NCBI GenBank assembly: GCA_001790515.1
Contig: MGCS01000004.1
Coordinates: 1 to 64,000 of the forward strand
DNA from: Candidatus Saccharibacteria bacterium RIFCSPHIGHO2_12_FULL_44_22
GTDB taxonomy: Bacteria > Patescibacteriota > Saccharimonadia > Saccharimonadales > Saccharimonadaceae
Direction: 5' to 3'
Length of the DNA stretch: 64,000 bases
The notes below the pieces were generated by a model. The model was given only the letters and a program-made list of their open reading frames with translations. It was not told the DNA's origin and made no database searches. Positions 16,585 to 24,167 of this stretch are shown here, one piece after another. The translations under genes and the position numbers were made by a program. Numbering within the stretch: the stretch's first letter is position 1; every line of letters begins with the position of its first letter.

Positions 16585-17958
16585 CTACCCAAGCTTTGCA
16601 CAAGCAACCCTGATCGCTTCGCTCCAACTAAGGAAGGCGTGAGGGGTTGCAGCAACGTCTGCGGCGGTTAGTCCGTGTTTTAGGGCAAGTGCCAGTTCAT
16701 GGATCAGTTCGCTGGCGTGTGGTGAAACGATCGTCGCACCCAGTAGCACGCCTTTTTTGTCAGTAATGACTTTGACGAACCCATCACGAAAATCACTGGT
16801 ATTGCTGCGCGCAATAATATTTAGTGGGGCAGTCGCTTTTTTGATGTCTAAATCTCGCTTTAGGCAATCATCCTCGGTCAGCCCGACCGATGCAACACCG
16901 GGGTAGCTAAACACAATTCGCGGCGTAGCTGTATAGTCGGGTTCCATTTTGTTTTTAGAGAATATATTATGGGCGGCGATACGACTTTCTAATAGAGCAG
17001 TGTGGGTAAAGCTATTTTGCCCCAGTACGTCACCTGCAGCGTAGATGTGTTTCGCGGATGTCTGCAGCTGATCGTTAGTCTCGATACCTTTGGCAGTGTA
17101 GACGACGCCAGCGTTTTCTAACCCCAAATCAACGCTTGGTTGGCGACCGGCAGCGATCAACACTTCGTCAACACGAACAGAGTGTTCCACGCCACCGCGA
17201 TTGTAGGTGACGCGCTTTGCGATGTTTTCTTTTTCGACTGACAATGTGCGCGTGTGGGTAAGGGCAGTGACGCCTTTTTGTTCGTGGAGAAGTCGCTCCA
17301 TAGTCTCCCCTACCTCACTATCGTATCCAGGCAGCAGGCGAGCAGCGATGTCGGCAATATATACTTTGGTGCCAAAAATCGCCATCAGTTGAGCAAGTTC
17401 GATACCAGTGGTGCCGCCACCAATAATATACAGTGTCTTTGGCGGTCTGATTGCTTCGAGGATGGTTCGTGGGGTGAGGTACTGAATCGTATCAAGACCT
17501 TGGATTTGGGGTGGTACCCAGTGTGATCCTGTCGCTATCAAAAAATACTCGGCAGACAAGTGTCGTCGATTGACACTGATCTCGTGTGGTGTCAAAAAGT
17601 GTGCAACGCCCTGAAACGCGCTGATGTTTTGTTGTTCATAATATCGTCGATTGCCCCCTGCTCCAGTGCGTTTGACAGCCATATCCTTCCAAGCACGCAA
17701 GCTGGGATAATTGTAGCTCATCGTACTACTACGCAGGCCAAAACGAGCGCCATGTCGGGCTTCGTCATACAGCTGCGCGGCGTGTAACAGTGCCTTGGTC
17801 GGTACGTCGCTCCAGTTTGGGCTATCGCCACCGAACGTGTCTGCTTCGATAATTGCAACGCGCTTGCCGTCTCGTGCTGCAATGGTTGCCGCTGCACTTC
17901 CCCCGGCGCCACTCCCTATTACTATCAAGTCATAATCATATTTTTGTTTTCGTATCAT
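16585..17958 (-). CDS. Flavin-dependent pyridine nucleotide oxidoreductase lacking the redox disulfide
   Basis: A 457-residue protein with the fold of dihydrolipoamide dehydrogenase/mercuric reductase: FAD-binding GSGAGGSAAA near 15-24, NAD-binding IIGGGTTGIELAQ near 195, AAGDV near 305, and a dimerisation domain. The segment that normally reads GGTCxNxGCxPSK is GGDSPNWSDVPTK (43-55), so both cysteines are replaced (Ser46, Asp51). The catalytic His before the final Glu is Phe (HAFLSWSE). It should therefore bind FAD and NAD(P)H but not reduce disulfides. Third gene of a minus-strand operon with the ATP-cone and membrane-protein genes. Confidence 0.85.
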   Translation of the reverse strand: MIRKQKYDYDLIVIGSGAGGSAAATIAARDGKRVAIIEADTFGGDSPNWSDVPTKALLHAAQLYDEARHGARFGLRSSTMSYNYPSLRAWKDMAVKRTGAGGNRRYYEQQNISAFQGVAHFLTPHEISVNRRHLSAEYFLIATGSHWVPPQIQGLDTIQYLTPRTILEAIRPPKTLYIIGGGTTGIELAQLMAIFGTKVYIADIAARLLPGYDSEVGETMERLLHEQKGVTALTHTRTLSVEKENIAKRVTYNRGGVEHSVRVDEVLIAAGRQPSVDLGLENAGVVYTAKGIETNDQLQTSAKHIYAAGDVLGQNSFTHTALLESRIAAHNIFSKNKMEPDYTATPRIVFSYPGVASVGLTEDDCLKRDLDIKKATAPLNIIARSNTSDFRDGFVKVITDKKGVLLGATIVSPHASELIHELALALKHGLTAADVAATPHAFLSWSEAIRVACAKLG

Positions 17959-17979
17959 ACTGTTGTTTCCCTGTTTTTG

Positions 17980-18276
17980 TTAGATGATGTGTTTGTGTTG
18001 TTCGTATAAATAGGCGGCTTCGGGATGGAATTTTTTCAGATGATGGCTGGCGATTCTGCGTATGTCGTGACTGGTGACTTCGGGTTTTGTTTCAAGCCAG
18101 ACGATCACCGCATCGGTCACTGCCAGTGCAATGCCGTGTGCCTCACCGTCTGGACTACGTACGCTCAGACAAGATGCCTGGATACTTGCATGTAGTTTGT
18201 CCGCGTTGAACGGTTCGGTGGGTCGTTTCCCGGAACGTTTGACGATGTCGATTGCTTTGCTGTGAGTGGTTGGCAT
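17980..18276 (-). CDS. Stand-alone ATP-cone domain protein
   Basis: A 98-residue protein that is nearly all ATP-cone, the nucleotide-sensing domain otherwise found in ribonucleotide reductases and NrdR. Evidence: VKRSGKRPTEPFNADKLHASI near 12-32, VTSHDIRRIASHHLKKFHPEAAYLYEQH at the end. No zinc ribbon or catalytic domain is attached. The ATG at 18276 lies one base past the stop of the upstream membrane-protein gene, so translation is coupled. It may report ATP/dATP level to its operon partners, an inference from the domain only. Confidence 0.8.
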   Translation of the reverse strand: MPTTHSKAIDIVKRSGKRPTEPFNADKLHASIQASCLSVRSPDGEAHGIALAVTDAVIVWLETKPEVTSHDIRRIASHHLKKFHPEAAYLYEQHKHII

Positions 18277-18277
18277 A

Positions 18278-19003
18278 TTACAAACCACCTACTATCGCCG
18301 TAACGGTCGTCGATATAACTTGGTCAATGTACACATATACGCCAAGTACAAGCAGGCCGCTTCCGGCAGCAAATTGCAAAAAATGTTTGTTTGATTCACG
18401 CCATCGCTGGATGTGACTTAGCTTGTGGCCGCTGCCGATCAACGCACCCACAATCAGTAGTGGCAAGCTTGATACGGCGGTGTAGATCAGGATTCCTCCC
18501 AATTGCCAGGTTGGTGATAATTGTACGAGTACAAGCGATGTCAGTACGATCGGCGCACCAATAAATAGCAGTTCAGCAAAGAGAGTACTCAGCCCTAGCC
18601 CGAATGCTTCGGACGATTGCTTTGTTGATTTGCTACGATCATTCAGAAATTTTGCCATATCGCGCGGAATCCATAACGTCGTACCCTTGCCTGGTCGGTA
18701 GTAAAAACGCCATACAGACACTCCAACTCCAACTAACACGCCGCACGTCATTGCCCACAGTACCATAGGTATTTTTGCATCAAATACATGCGTAACGATG
18801 GTTGCCGAGAACGAAACGAGCAACATCGTCATGATCGCGACACCGAGGATGAACCCAAACACCATCCGCAGTAACTTGGCATGAGCAGTACGCTTGCCAA
18901 TAGAATGTCCGCTCATCAGAGTAAGCACGCTGACGCTCAGTTGAAAACTGGCGTGAATAAGCGCTGCAAGGAAGATAATGGCGATACTACTCGTGAGTGT
19001 CAT
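18278..19003 (-). CDS. Six-helix integral membrane protein
   Basis: A 241-residue protein with about six hydrophobic helices (near 8-28, 48-70, 80-98, 135-158, 165-188, 212-235) and a basic loop between helices 3 and 4 (RFYYRPGKGTTLW). The layout resembles LysE/CcdA/GAP-type small exporters, but it has no paired cysteines in the membrane and no signature that decides the substrate. It is the first gene of the operon continuing with the ATP-cone and the oxidoreductase. Confidence 0.65.
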   Translation of the reverse strand: MTLTSSIAIIFLAALIHASFQLSVSVLTLMSGHSIGKRTAHAKLLRMVFGFILGVAIMTMLLVSFSATIVTHVFDAKIPMVLWAMTCGVLVGVGVSVWRFYYRPGKGTTLWIPRDMAKFLNDRSKSTKQSSEAFGLGLSTLFAELLFIGAPIVLTSLVLVQLSPTWQLGGILIYTAVSSLPLLIVGALIGSGHKLSHIQRWRESNKHFLQFAAGSGLLVLGVYVYIDQVISTTVTAIVGGL

Positions 19004-19133
19004 GTTTATTTTTGGTATCCTTTGTACATTAGTTATACCACAAGCAGTACAGAGTGGTCAAAGATGTCGTGACCTCTTGGCTGTTCGGTCTATTTGCCGT
19101 ATGATCATAAGAACTATCTAAGGAGAATGTGGT

Positions 19134-20339
19134 ATGGATGACGTCACGAAAAAAGACGAGCAAAATAATGATGCTAACGATACGGCTGTAGACCATGATA
19201 ACGGCCAGAATGACCAGATAGCTTCGGGTGATGATCGTGATGTTCAGCCTGATCAGGCAACTCAAGCGCCTGTTAAAGAGCACGAAGACGTCACGACTAA
19301 CTCTCCACTACCTGTAAATGAAGCGGCGGCTATACCGCCTGCTCAGTCAGCGACTCCAGCTGAACCTGTAGGGGCGTCCGTCAGCACATCATCCACTCAA
19401 GAATCACAGTCGGCTGTGTCGGCTGGGATCGTCATTCTACAGTGGTTAACGTATGCATTCTGGGGATGGACATTGCTGGCGCTGACTGGGCTGATTGCAA
19501 CAGTGCTATTTGCGTTTTTTACAGATGCGGACACCAGTGGAACTATTCCATACGTTATTGCAGCGACACTTGTGCTGCTACCAATATCATTCGTATGTGA
19601 TGTCTTTTACGGCCGAAAAGAACCAACTAAAAAACACGGTGCGTCAATGGTGGTCATGGTCATCCACGCTGTATTATTTGCGCTATTCGGCATAGGTATG
19701 TTGATCAGTGCGGTACTCATTATTGTTCAGCTAGCTATCAGCGGACTAGGAGAATCGAGTGAATATCAAATTGCGATAATTGCGACACTGTTACTAAGTA
19801 CTGTCCTGTATGCGCTGACATTTATCCGCACACTAAACCCTCTGCCGAAATTACGGATTGCTAAGTTCTATCCGATTGCGATGGCGGCTGTTGTCGTCCT
19901 GTTTATTATTGGCGGATTTATTGGACCAGTTGCGCAGGCGCAATTAGCAAAAGTAGATACGCAGACAGATAAAGCGGTGGATGACATCACTTCAAAAGTA
20001 AATGAGTATGTATCGACCAATAGCAAATTACCGGAATCGTTGAATGATTTGTCATTAGGATCAGAAACAGCTGATGTGGTCGCTGCGGCATCAATTACTT
20101 ACAAACCAGAAGGGTCTGCAACTAGCGGAACGCGGTCACTTAGAACAGAAGAGCTTCGCTATCAGCTGTGCGCTAACTACAACCGGGATGCATCTGGTGC
20201 GCGCTATGAATCAACATACAATCGTTACGACTCAGCAGATCAATATCGATCATCTGCTGATACTTATAGTCATAAATCAGGTAATGTCTGCTACAAATTA
20301 AAAACCAGCAAGACGCAGTCTGACTTGTACGACTATTAG
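19134..20339 (+). CDS. Hypothetical membrane protein with long acidic N-terminus
   Basis: A 401-residue protein. Residues 1-100 are acidic, Pro/Ala/Ser-rich and probably disordered and cytoplasmic. Five hydrophobic helices follow between about 103 and 270, ending with FYPIAMAAVVVLFIIGGFIGPVAQAQ. The last 130 residues form an extracytoplasmic domain with two cysteines (QLCANYN, NVCYKLK) and many Tyr/Ser, resembling the soluble part of pilin-like proteins. A good Shine-Dalgarno (AAGGAG) lies 10 nt before the ATG. I know this architecture as recurrent in Saccharibacteria but without an assigned function. Confidence 0.7.
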   Translation: MDDVTKKDEQNNDANDTAVDHDNGQNDQIASGDDRDVQPDQATQAPVKEHEDVTTNSPLPVNEAAAIPPAQSATPAEPVGASVSTSSTQESQSAVSAGIVILQWLTYAFWGWTLLALTGLIATVLFAFFTDADTSGTIPYVIAATLVLLPISFVCDVFYGRKEPTKKHGASMVVMVIHAVLFALFGIGMLISAVLIIVQLAISGLGESSEYQIAIIATLLLSTVLYALTFIRTLNPLPKLRIAKFYPIAMAAVVVLFIIGGFIGPVAQAQLAKVDTQTDKAVDDITSKVNEYVSTNSKLPESLNDLSLGSETADVVAAASITYKPEGSATSGTRSLRTEELRYQLCANYNRDASGARYESTYNRYDSADQYRSSADTYSHKSGNVCYKLKTSKTQSDLYDY

Positions 20340-20432
20340 ATTGCAAATGATTCTCTAAAATACTATTGCTTTTTTAACAAACTTATGCTAATGTAGTAAT
20401 ACAAACCAACAAACACAAAAAGGAAAAACATT

Positions 20433-20579
20433 ATGCAAACACAAAGCAGCGACGTAGATGTCGCGACTATTTCTGACGCAGCTCAGCTGGCAACGTGGAA
20501 CATTCAACGAACCAGCGAGCAGCTAAAGAATTTCATCAGCACGCGTCATGCCGCTCTCCCCGACAATATCGAACTATAG
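20433..20579 (+). CDS. Small 48-residue protein
   Basis: A short ORF (MQTQSSDVDVATISDAAQ to LPDNIEL) with AAAAGGAAAA 10 nt before the ATG and a plausible promoter (TTGCTT and TATGCT/TAGTAAT upstream). The sequence is polar and helical with no signal peptide. It lies between the membrane protein and tRNA-Met. Function unknown. Confidence 0.5.
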   Translation: MQTQSSDVDVATISDAAQLATWNIQRTSEQLKNFISTRHAALPDNIEL

Positions 20580-20710
20580 ATTTTTGTTCTACCGACATGA
20601 AACTTCCTAAAATCTACGATTTATCCCTATAACTAGTGGAAATACAGATCGATATTTGCTACAATTAACCTCGATGTCGTTTCATTATTAAATGAGGTTA
20701 CTATCCCCGA

Positions 20711-20787
20711 GGCAGCGTAGCTCAGTTGGTTAGAGCGCGAGACTCATAAGCTCGAGGTCACAAGTTCAATTCTTGTCGCTGCTACCA
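20711..20787 (+). tRNA. Elongator tRNA-Met (CAU), target of an inserted element
   Basis: Seventy-seven nt with encoded CCA; acceptor GGCAGCG/CGCTGCT (G1-T72 wobble), D stem GCTC/GAGC, T stem ACAAG/CTTGT, anticodon loop CTCATAA. Body sequence resembles E. coli tRNA-MetT, so it is assigned as elongator Met. Pair 31-39 in the anticodon stem is A-G. Its last six bases plus one (CTACCAA) are the core repeat of the mobile element starting here. Confidence 0.88.
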
Positions 20788-22327
20788 AATTCGGACAAAA
20801 TGGGAAATTGTCGCCCGAAAGGGCGATTTTTTCTTTGGCTGCGCGCAGCGCAGACCAAAGGTTTTTCTGGGAGGAGGCAATTGCAGGGGCAGCCGTAGGC
20901 TGCGCCTTTTTGTTTTTTAGGAAGAGGTTCAATCCTTCGATTTTTAGCAACGCTTCCTTTTGCGCCTCCAGACTGCCACTTTTTGCGATTTCACAGATAG
21001 AAACGGCGAACTTGAGCCATTGGCGCATAGGTTCAACCCACGCATTGGCGGCAAGCGTTAGCTTGCCGATTTGTTCCTCTAGCGACTTCTTTTCCGACAT
21101 CAACTCTGCTTGTTTGGCTTTGTAAGTTGCTTTGTCTATATCTTGGTCTAGGTAACTATCTAAAAGTCGCTGTAACTTGCCCTGCAAGTTACCAATCCTA
21201 TTTTGAGCATCAGCGATAAACGCCCCACTCGATTGCTCCGCTCGGCTCTCGTCCACGTCCACCATACGCCCCAGCTCCGCCGCCCAGCGTTCGGGCAGGG
21301 CGTAGCCCTGCAATATCTCCGCCAGTTGCGCCGCCAACACTGGTTCAGTGGTCGGCGGTTCGGTGCAGCGCACCGTCTTGCTCTTGCGAGTGCAACGGTA
21401 ATATACATATTCGTGTATATTACCGTTTTTCTGGTGCTTTATTTTCTTTTCCGCAGTTATCGCCATATTGCACATACCGCAGGTCAGCAAACCGCAAAAC
21501 ACTTGTGGCGCAGTTGTGCTTTTCTGTGGGTGGCAACGCCTCGCTACAACGGCTTGCACTCGGTCGTACAACTGTTTTTCCATTATCGGCGTATGCTTGC
21601 CCTCGTGTACCTCACCGCAGTACCTAAAATGCCCATAGTAAAACGGATTAACCAGTATGTACTTGATTTGGTCTTTACTCAAAGGCTTTTTGCCCTTGGT
21701 CATAATGCCTTTTGTTAGCAAAAAGTCGGCAATATCTTGCAAGGTCTTATTGCCCTCGGCGTACATCTCAAACGCCTGTATGACCAGCGGCGAACGCCGC
21801 TTGTCTACCACAATACTTTTATGCCGCACATCGTTGATATACCCTAATGGCGCAAGCCCTGGGTATTCTTTGCGCCTCACTTTCTGGCGCAAGCCCCGTT
21901 TTACATTTTCGCTTAGGTTGTCTACATAGTATTTACTCTGGCTAAATGCCATAGACAGCATAAACTTGCCCTGACTGGTATTCTCAAACCAAAATGTCGG
22001 GAACTTTAGCGATACAAGCCGCATTTGGTCGAGCAGGTAAATAATCCGCCCACCGTCTACTGTATTTCTCGCCAGTCGGTCGGGGTGCCACGATAGCAAG
22101 CCGTTCGCCTCGCCAGCCTCAACACGCGCCAGCGTGTTATTAAACTTTTTGCGCCCTGGCACTTTCGCCGATTTCTTTTCTATAACAGTATCGACAATGT
22201 GCAGTCCGTTGTCGGCTGCATATTTACGCAGCTCGACTATCTGCGCCTCTACAGATAATACTTGTTTGTCCTCTACATCGGTGCTTTTACGCACATAGAT
22301 GATATATTTTTCTTGGCTTTGTTGCAT
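20744..22327 (-). CDS. Large serine recombinase of the tRNA-Met element
   Basis: About 527 residues: resolvase catalytic domain with YVRKST (Ser15) near 11-16 and WHPDRLARN near 85; recombinase domain (GLAPLGYINDVRHKSIVVD, then LQDIADFLLTKGI); zinc ribbon (CGLLTCGMC, later YYRCTRKSKTVRC); coiled coil (LQGKLQRLLDSYLDQD). ATG 22327 is chosen for AAGGGGG just upstream; the frame is open to 22453 without start signals. The last about 46 residues lie in inverted repeat A, and the final 12 (AATRIELVTSSL) are antisense to the tRNA. Integration has thus replaced the native C-terminus, which in the circle would end DFYNLARTHFSTKC. Confidence 0.9.
   Translation of the reverse strand: MQQSQEKYIIYVRKSTDVEDKQVLSVEAQIVELRKYAADNGLHIVDTVIEKKSAKVPGRKKFNNTLARVEAGEANGLLSWHPDRLARNTVDGGRIIYLLDQMRLVSLKFPTFWFENTSQGKFMLSMAFSQSKYYVDNLSENVKRGLRQKVRRKEYPGLAPLGYINDVRHKSIVVDKRRSPLVIQAFEMYAEGNKTLQDIADFLLTKGIMTKGKKPLSKDQIKYILVNPFYYGHFRYCGEVHEGKHTPIMEKQLYDRVQAVVARRCHPQKSTTAPQVFCGLLTCGMCNMAITAEKKIKHQKNGNIHEYVYYRCTRKSKTVRCTEPPTTEPVLAAQLAEILQGYALPERWAAELGRMVDVDESRAEQSSGAFIADAQNRIGNLQGKLQRLLDSYLDQDIDKATYKAKQAELMSEKKSLEEQIGKLTLAANAWVEPMRQWLKFAVSICEIAKSGSLEAQKEALLKIEGLNLFLKNKKAQPTAAPAIASSQKNLWSALRAAKEKIALSGDNFPFCPNLVAATRIELVTSSL
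20782..20920 (+). repeat. Inverted repeat A (139 bp)
   Basis: Perfect inverted match to 22490-22628, starting with core CTACCAA. It contains the recombinase C-terminal codons and a GC-rich hairpin (GCTGCGCGCAGC). Identity stops exactly at the core on one side and at TTTTTTAG on the other. Confidence 0.95.
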
Positions 22328-22349
22328 ATCTACCCCCTTATTGAACTCA

Positions 22350-22453
22350 AATAGCCGCCCTGTTGCACACAACTTCCGAGAAAACTCAAAAAATTGTACA
22401 GGACGGCTATTCAAGCCAATGAAAAAGTTTCCTCGTACTAAAGTTGTGTGCAA
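22350..22453. promoter_or_regulatory. Two interleaved inverted repeats upstream of the recombinase
   Basis: Pair 1: AATAGCCGCCCTGT (22350-22363) with its near-complement at 22398-22411 (one mismatch in 14). Pair 2: TTGCACACAACTT (22363-22375) with its perfect complement at 22441-22453. The arms alternate left1-left2-right1-right2, so in the leader RNA they could form a pseudoknot, or in DNA bind a looping repressor such as the XRE protein of the cargo arc. Confidence 0.7.
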
Positions 22454-22469
22454 GGTCTATTATACCAGA

Positions 22470-22490
22470 AACAAAACCGCCTGTGGCGGC
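22470..22490 (-). terminator. Possible terminator insulating the recombinase
   Basis: On the minus strand, CCGCC-ACA-GGCGG followed by TTTTGTTT. It would stop transcription from the cargo arc before it enters the recombinase gene. The stem is only 5-6 bp, so confidence is moderate. Confidence 0.5.
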
Positions 22491-22628
22491 TAAAAAACAA
22501 AAAGGCGCAGCCTACGGCTGCCCCTGCAATTGCCTCCTCCCAGAAAAACCTTTGGTCTGCGCTGCGCGCAGCCAAAGAAAAAATCGCCCTTTCGGGCGAC
22601 AATTTCCCATTTTGTCCGAATTTGGTAG
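22490..22628 (-). repeat. Inverted repeat A' (139 bp)
   Basis: Reverse complement of 20782-20920. Read on the plus strand it encodes the recombinase C-terminal residues again and then runs into repeat B with the alternative ending DFYNLARTHFSTKC. Confidence 0.95.
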
Positions 22629-22792
22629 ATTTTTACAATCTCGCTAGAACCCATTTTAGCACAAAATGCTAACTCTGAGCCGCGCCGCCTGTCCGCTGAG
22701 GCGGACGCGCCCCACCAGTCGCCCCCTTTGCCTTTTTCTGAGATTCCCCCCCGCCGAATTTCTTTTTTTAGCTGAAAAGGGGTTGGCTGGTG
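22622..22792 (+). repeat. Inverted repeat B (171 bp)
   Basis: Perfect inverted match to 23997-24167, sharing the 7-bp core with A'. It contains nested palindromes (GTCCGCTGAGGCGGAC; AGCATTTTGTGCT in complement) and very GC-rich tracts. Confidence 0.95.
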
Positions 22793-22858
22793 GTACTACA
22801 ATAATCGAAGCTCTTCGTATCAATTACTAGATATATCTTGCTGATTACAGTTGCAGAT

Positions 22859-23131
22859 CTATTGGTCAAGTCTACTCTCAATAATTATGTATACTGAATC
22901 AAGCTGAGTAATTGCTCTAGAATCATTGTTGTGCCATGCCTGATCCAACGCCGCATGGATTGTGTTCCAATCAACAACTTCTTTTTCACCACCGTCTGTC
23001 ATTCGGGCAATACAAAATGTAAAATCCCGTAAATACTCGAGGGCATCGTGGTCGTCAGAATACTCTCGCGCCATATCAATGATATCTCGCGCAAGGATTA
23101 GTTGTTGATTTGATTTGTAGTTGTCGGTCAT
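22859..23131 (-). CDS. Small hypothetical protein in the element cargo
   Basis: A 90-residue, mostly helical protein (MTDNYKSNQQLILARDIIDM, then DDHDALEYLRDFTFC). ATG 23131 lies exactly 6 nt after a TATAAT box (23143-23138), predicting leaderless expression; the frame is open further upstream but runs through the terminator of the next gene. No family recognised. Being in the cargo arc beside an XRE repressor, it could be an accessory, immunity or copy-control protein, which is unproven. Confidence 0.65.
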   Translation of the reverse strand: MTDNYKSNQQLILARDIIDMAREYSDDHDALEYLRDFTFCIARMTDGGEKEVVDWNTIHAALDQAWHNNDSRAITQLDSVYIIIESRLDQ

Positions 23132-23156
23132 AGTTTCATTATACCTAAAGTTAGAT

Positions 23157-23186
23157 TGGGCTGGGGAGACGAATCTCCCCAGCCCA
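23157..23186 (-). terminator. GC-rich hairpin after the zinc-finger-like gene
   Basis: Thirteen-bp perfect arms (TGGGCTGGGGAGA and complement) around CGAA, 6 bp beyond the stop at 23193. There is no T tract, as with the other GC-rich orphan genes. Confidence 0.65.
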
Positions 23187-23192
23187 TGTGTC

Positions 23193-23513
23193 CTACGGAC
23201 GATGACGACGGCGACTGCCCTTGGACTTGTTCTGGTCAGTCCAGTGGGTGTTCGAATCGCCCTGACCGTCAGTATCCCAAGAGACACGCGTGTTGTCGGA
23301 GTAGTACTGCGTACCGTGACCCTTGCCGGTTCGGGCGTTGAAGCCACCACTGGCGCCACGCGGCTTGCTGCTCCGGTCGTACATCGTGGAGCCGTTCCGG
23401 TTCCGTTCGCGCTTCTTCTGATCGAGAGACCAGGCCAGGGACGGATACAGCTTGCGGCACTTGCCGCAAAGCCACGTCGTCCCGTTACAGCGCGAGTTCA
23501 TGCACAACGACAT
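23193..23513 (-). CDS. Zinc-ribbon-like GC-rich protein in the element cargo
   Basis: A 106-residue protein. The N-terminus has two cysteine pairs (SLCMNSRCN and WLCGKCRK), a likely zinc-binding knuckle. The remainder is strongly basic, Gly/Ser/Asn-rich and probably disordered (ends SKGSRRRHRP), consistent with nucleic-acid binding. ATG 23513 has AGAGGTGAG upstream; an earlier in-frame ATG at 23531 does not. GC-rich third positions and a tight downstream hairpin match the orphan genes at 7141, 14616, 15235, 36347 and 37895. Confidence 0.65.
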   Translation of the reverse strand: MSLCMNSRCNGTTWLCGKCRKLYPSLAWSLDQKKRERNRNGSTMYDRSSKPRGASGGFNARTGKGHGTQYYSDNTRVSWDTDGQGDSNTHWTDQNKSKGSRRRHRP

Positions 23514-23754
23514 GCTACTCACCTCTTTCAAGGTCGCGCGAGAGAGATTTTCACCCTCTCAAACAAAAAGCCGAGGAAGTCCCTCGTACTTTTAGGTAAA
23601 ACAGTGCCTTACCTAAGTATCATAATACAGCACTTCATCAATTTTGTCAATACTTTTTATGATATTTATAGTCATCTTTAACACCTACAATATTCGCATA
23701 GTGCTATTTATTGTCTGTAGAGCTATAGTCATCATTTCTCTAACCTAGAGACAG

Positions 23755-23967
23755 ATGGCAATCACTAGAGTTAGACGATCATTTGGCAAGCGCGTGCGTG
23801 AACTCCGCAAGCAAAAAGGCTTCTCGCAAGAAGTACTTGCTGATAAAGCTGGTCTACACCGAACCTACATCGGCTCAATCGAGCGAGGTGAACAAGATGT
23901 ATCGATCGACAACATCAGCAAGATCGCCAGGGCTTTAAAGGTATCAATCGTTTCCTTGTTCGATTAA
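23755..23967 (+). CDS. XRE-family HTH regulator
   Basis: A 70-residue single-domain lambda-repressor-like protein. Helix-turn-helix: FSQEVLADKAGLHRTYIGSIERGEQ near 22-46, followed by DNISKIARALKVSIVSLFD. This is the compact form typical of element and restriction-modification control proteins. It lies at the right end of the cargo arc, 29 bp before repeat B', and is the best candidate to control the recombinase or the cargo. Confidence 0.92.
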   Translation: MAITRVRRSFGKRVRELRKQKGFSQEVLADKAGLHRTYIGSIERGEQDVSIDNISKIARALKVSIVSLFD

Positions 23968-23996
23968 CTACTGGTCGCCGAAAGCAACAACCCTCT

Positions 23997-24167
23997 CACC
24001 AGCCAACCCCTTTTCAGCTAAAAAAAGAAATTCGGCGGGGGGGAATCTCAGAAAAAGGCAAAGGGGGCGACTGGTGGGGCGCGTCCGCCTCAGCGGACAG
24101 GCGGCGCGGCTCAGAGTTAGCATTTTGTGCTAAAATGGGTTCTAGCGAGATTGTAAAAATCTACCAA
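23997..24167 (-). repeat. Inverted repeat B' (171 bp)
   Basis: Reverse complement of 22622-22792, ending with core CTACCAA at the junction with the displaced tRNA terminator. Confidence 0.95.

Larger units (their letters stand above)
20782..24167. mobile_element. Serine-recombinase element with two inverted att-containing repeats, in tRNA-Met
   Basis: Bounded by the direct 7-bp core CTACCAA (20782-20788 and 24161-24167), with an inverted core in the middle (22622-22628). The left half is core-A-recombinase-A'; the right half is B-cargo-B'-core. A/A' are 139-bp and B/B' 171-bp perfect inverted repeats that share the central core. Joining the ends gives a 3,379-bp circle with two identical 303-bp B-core-A repeats in inverted orientation, separated by a 1,569-bp recombinase arc and a 1,204-bp cargo arc. 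The tRNA's terminator stem (24163-24206) now lies beyond the right end, which shows where the insertion happened. Confidence 0.9.

Noticed and set aside
22448-22672. 74-codon plus-strand frame repeating the recombinase C-terminus
   Set aside because: It is the copy of the recombinase tail carried by inverted repeat A', not an independent gene; used as evidence for the repeat structure instead.
23121-23681. 186-codon plus-strand frame across the element cargo
   Set aside because: It is opposite the GC-rich gene at 23193-23513, which has a ribosome-binding site, cysteine pairs and a terminator; the plus frame is a by-product of GC-rich third positions.
20782-24167. Insertion sequence with simple terminal inverted repeats
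   Set aside because: There is a serine recombinase, not a DDE transposase, no target duplication other than the 7-bp core, and the repeats are paired around an internal core, not at the two ends.
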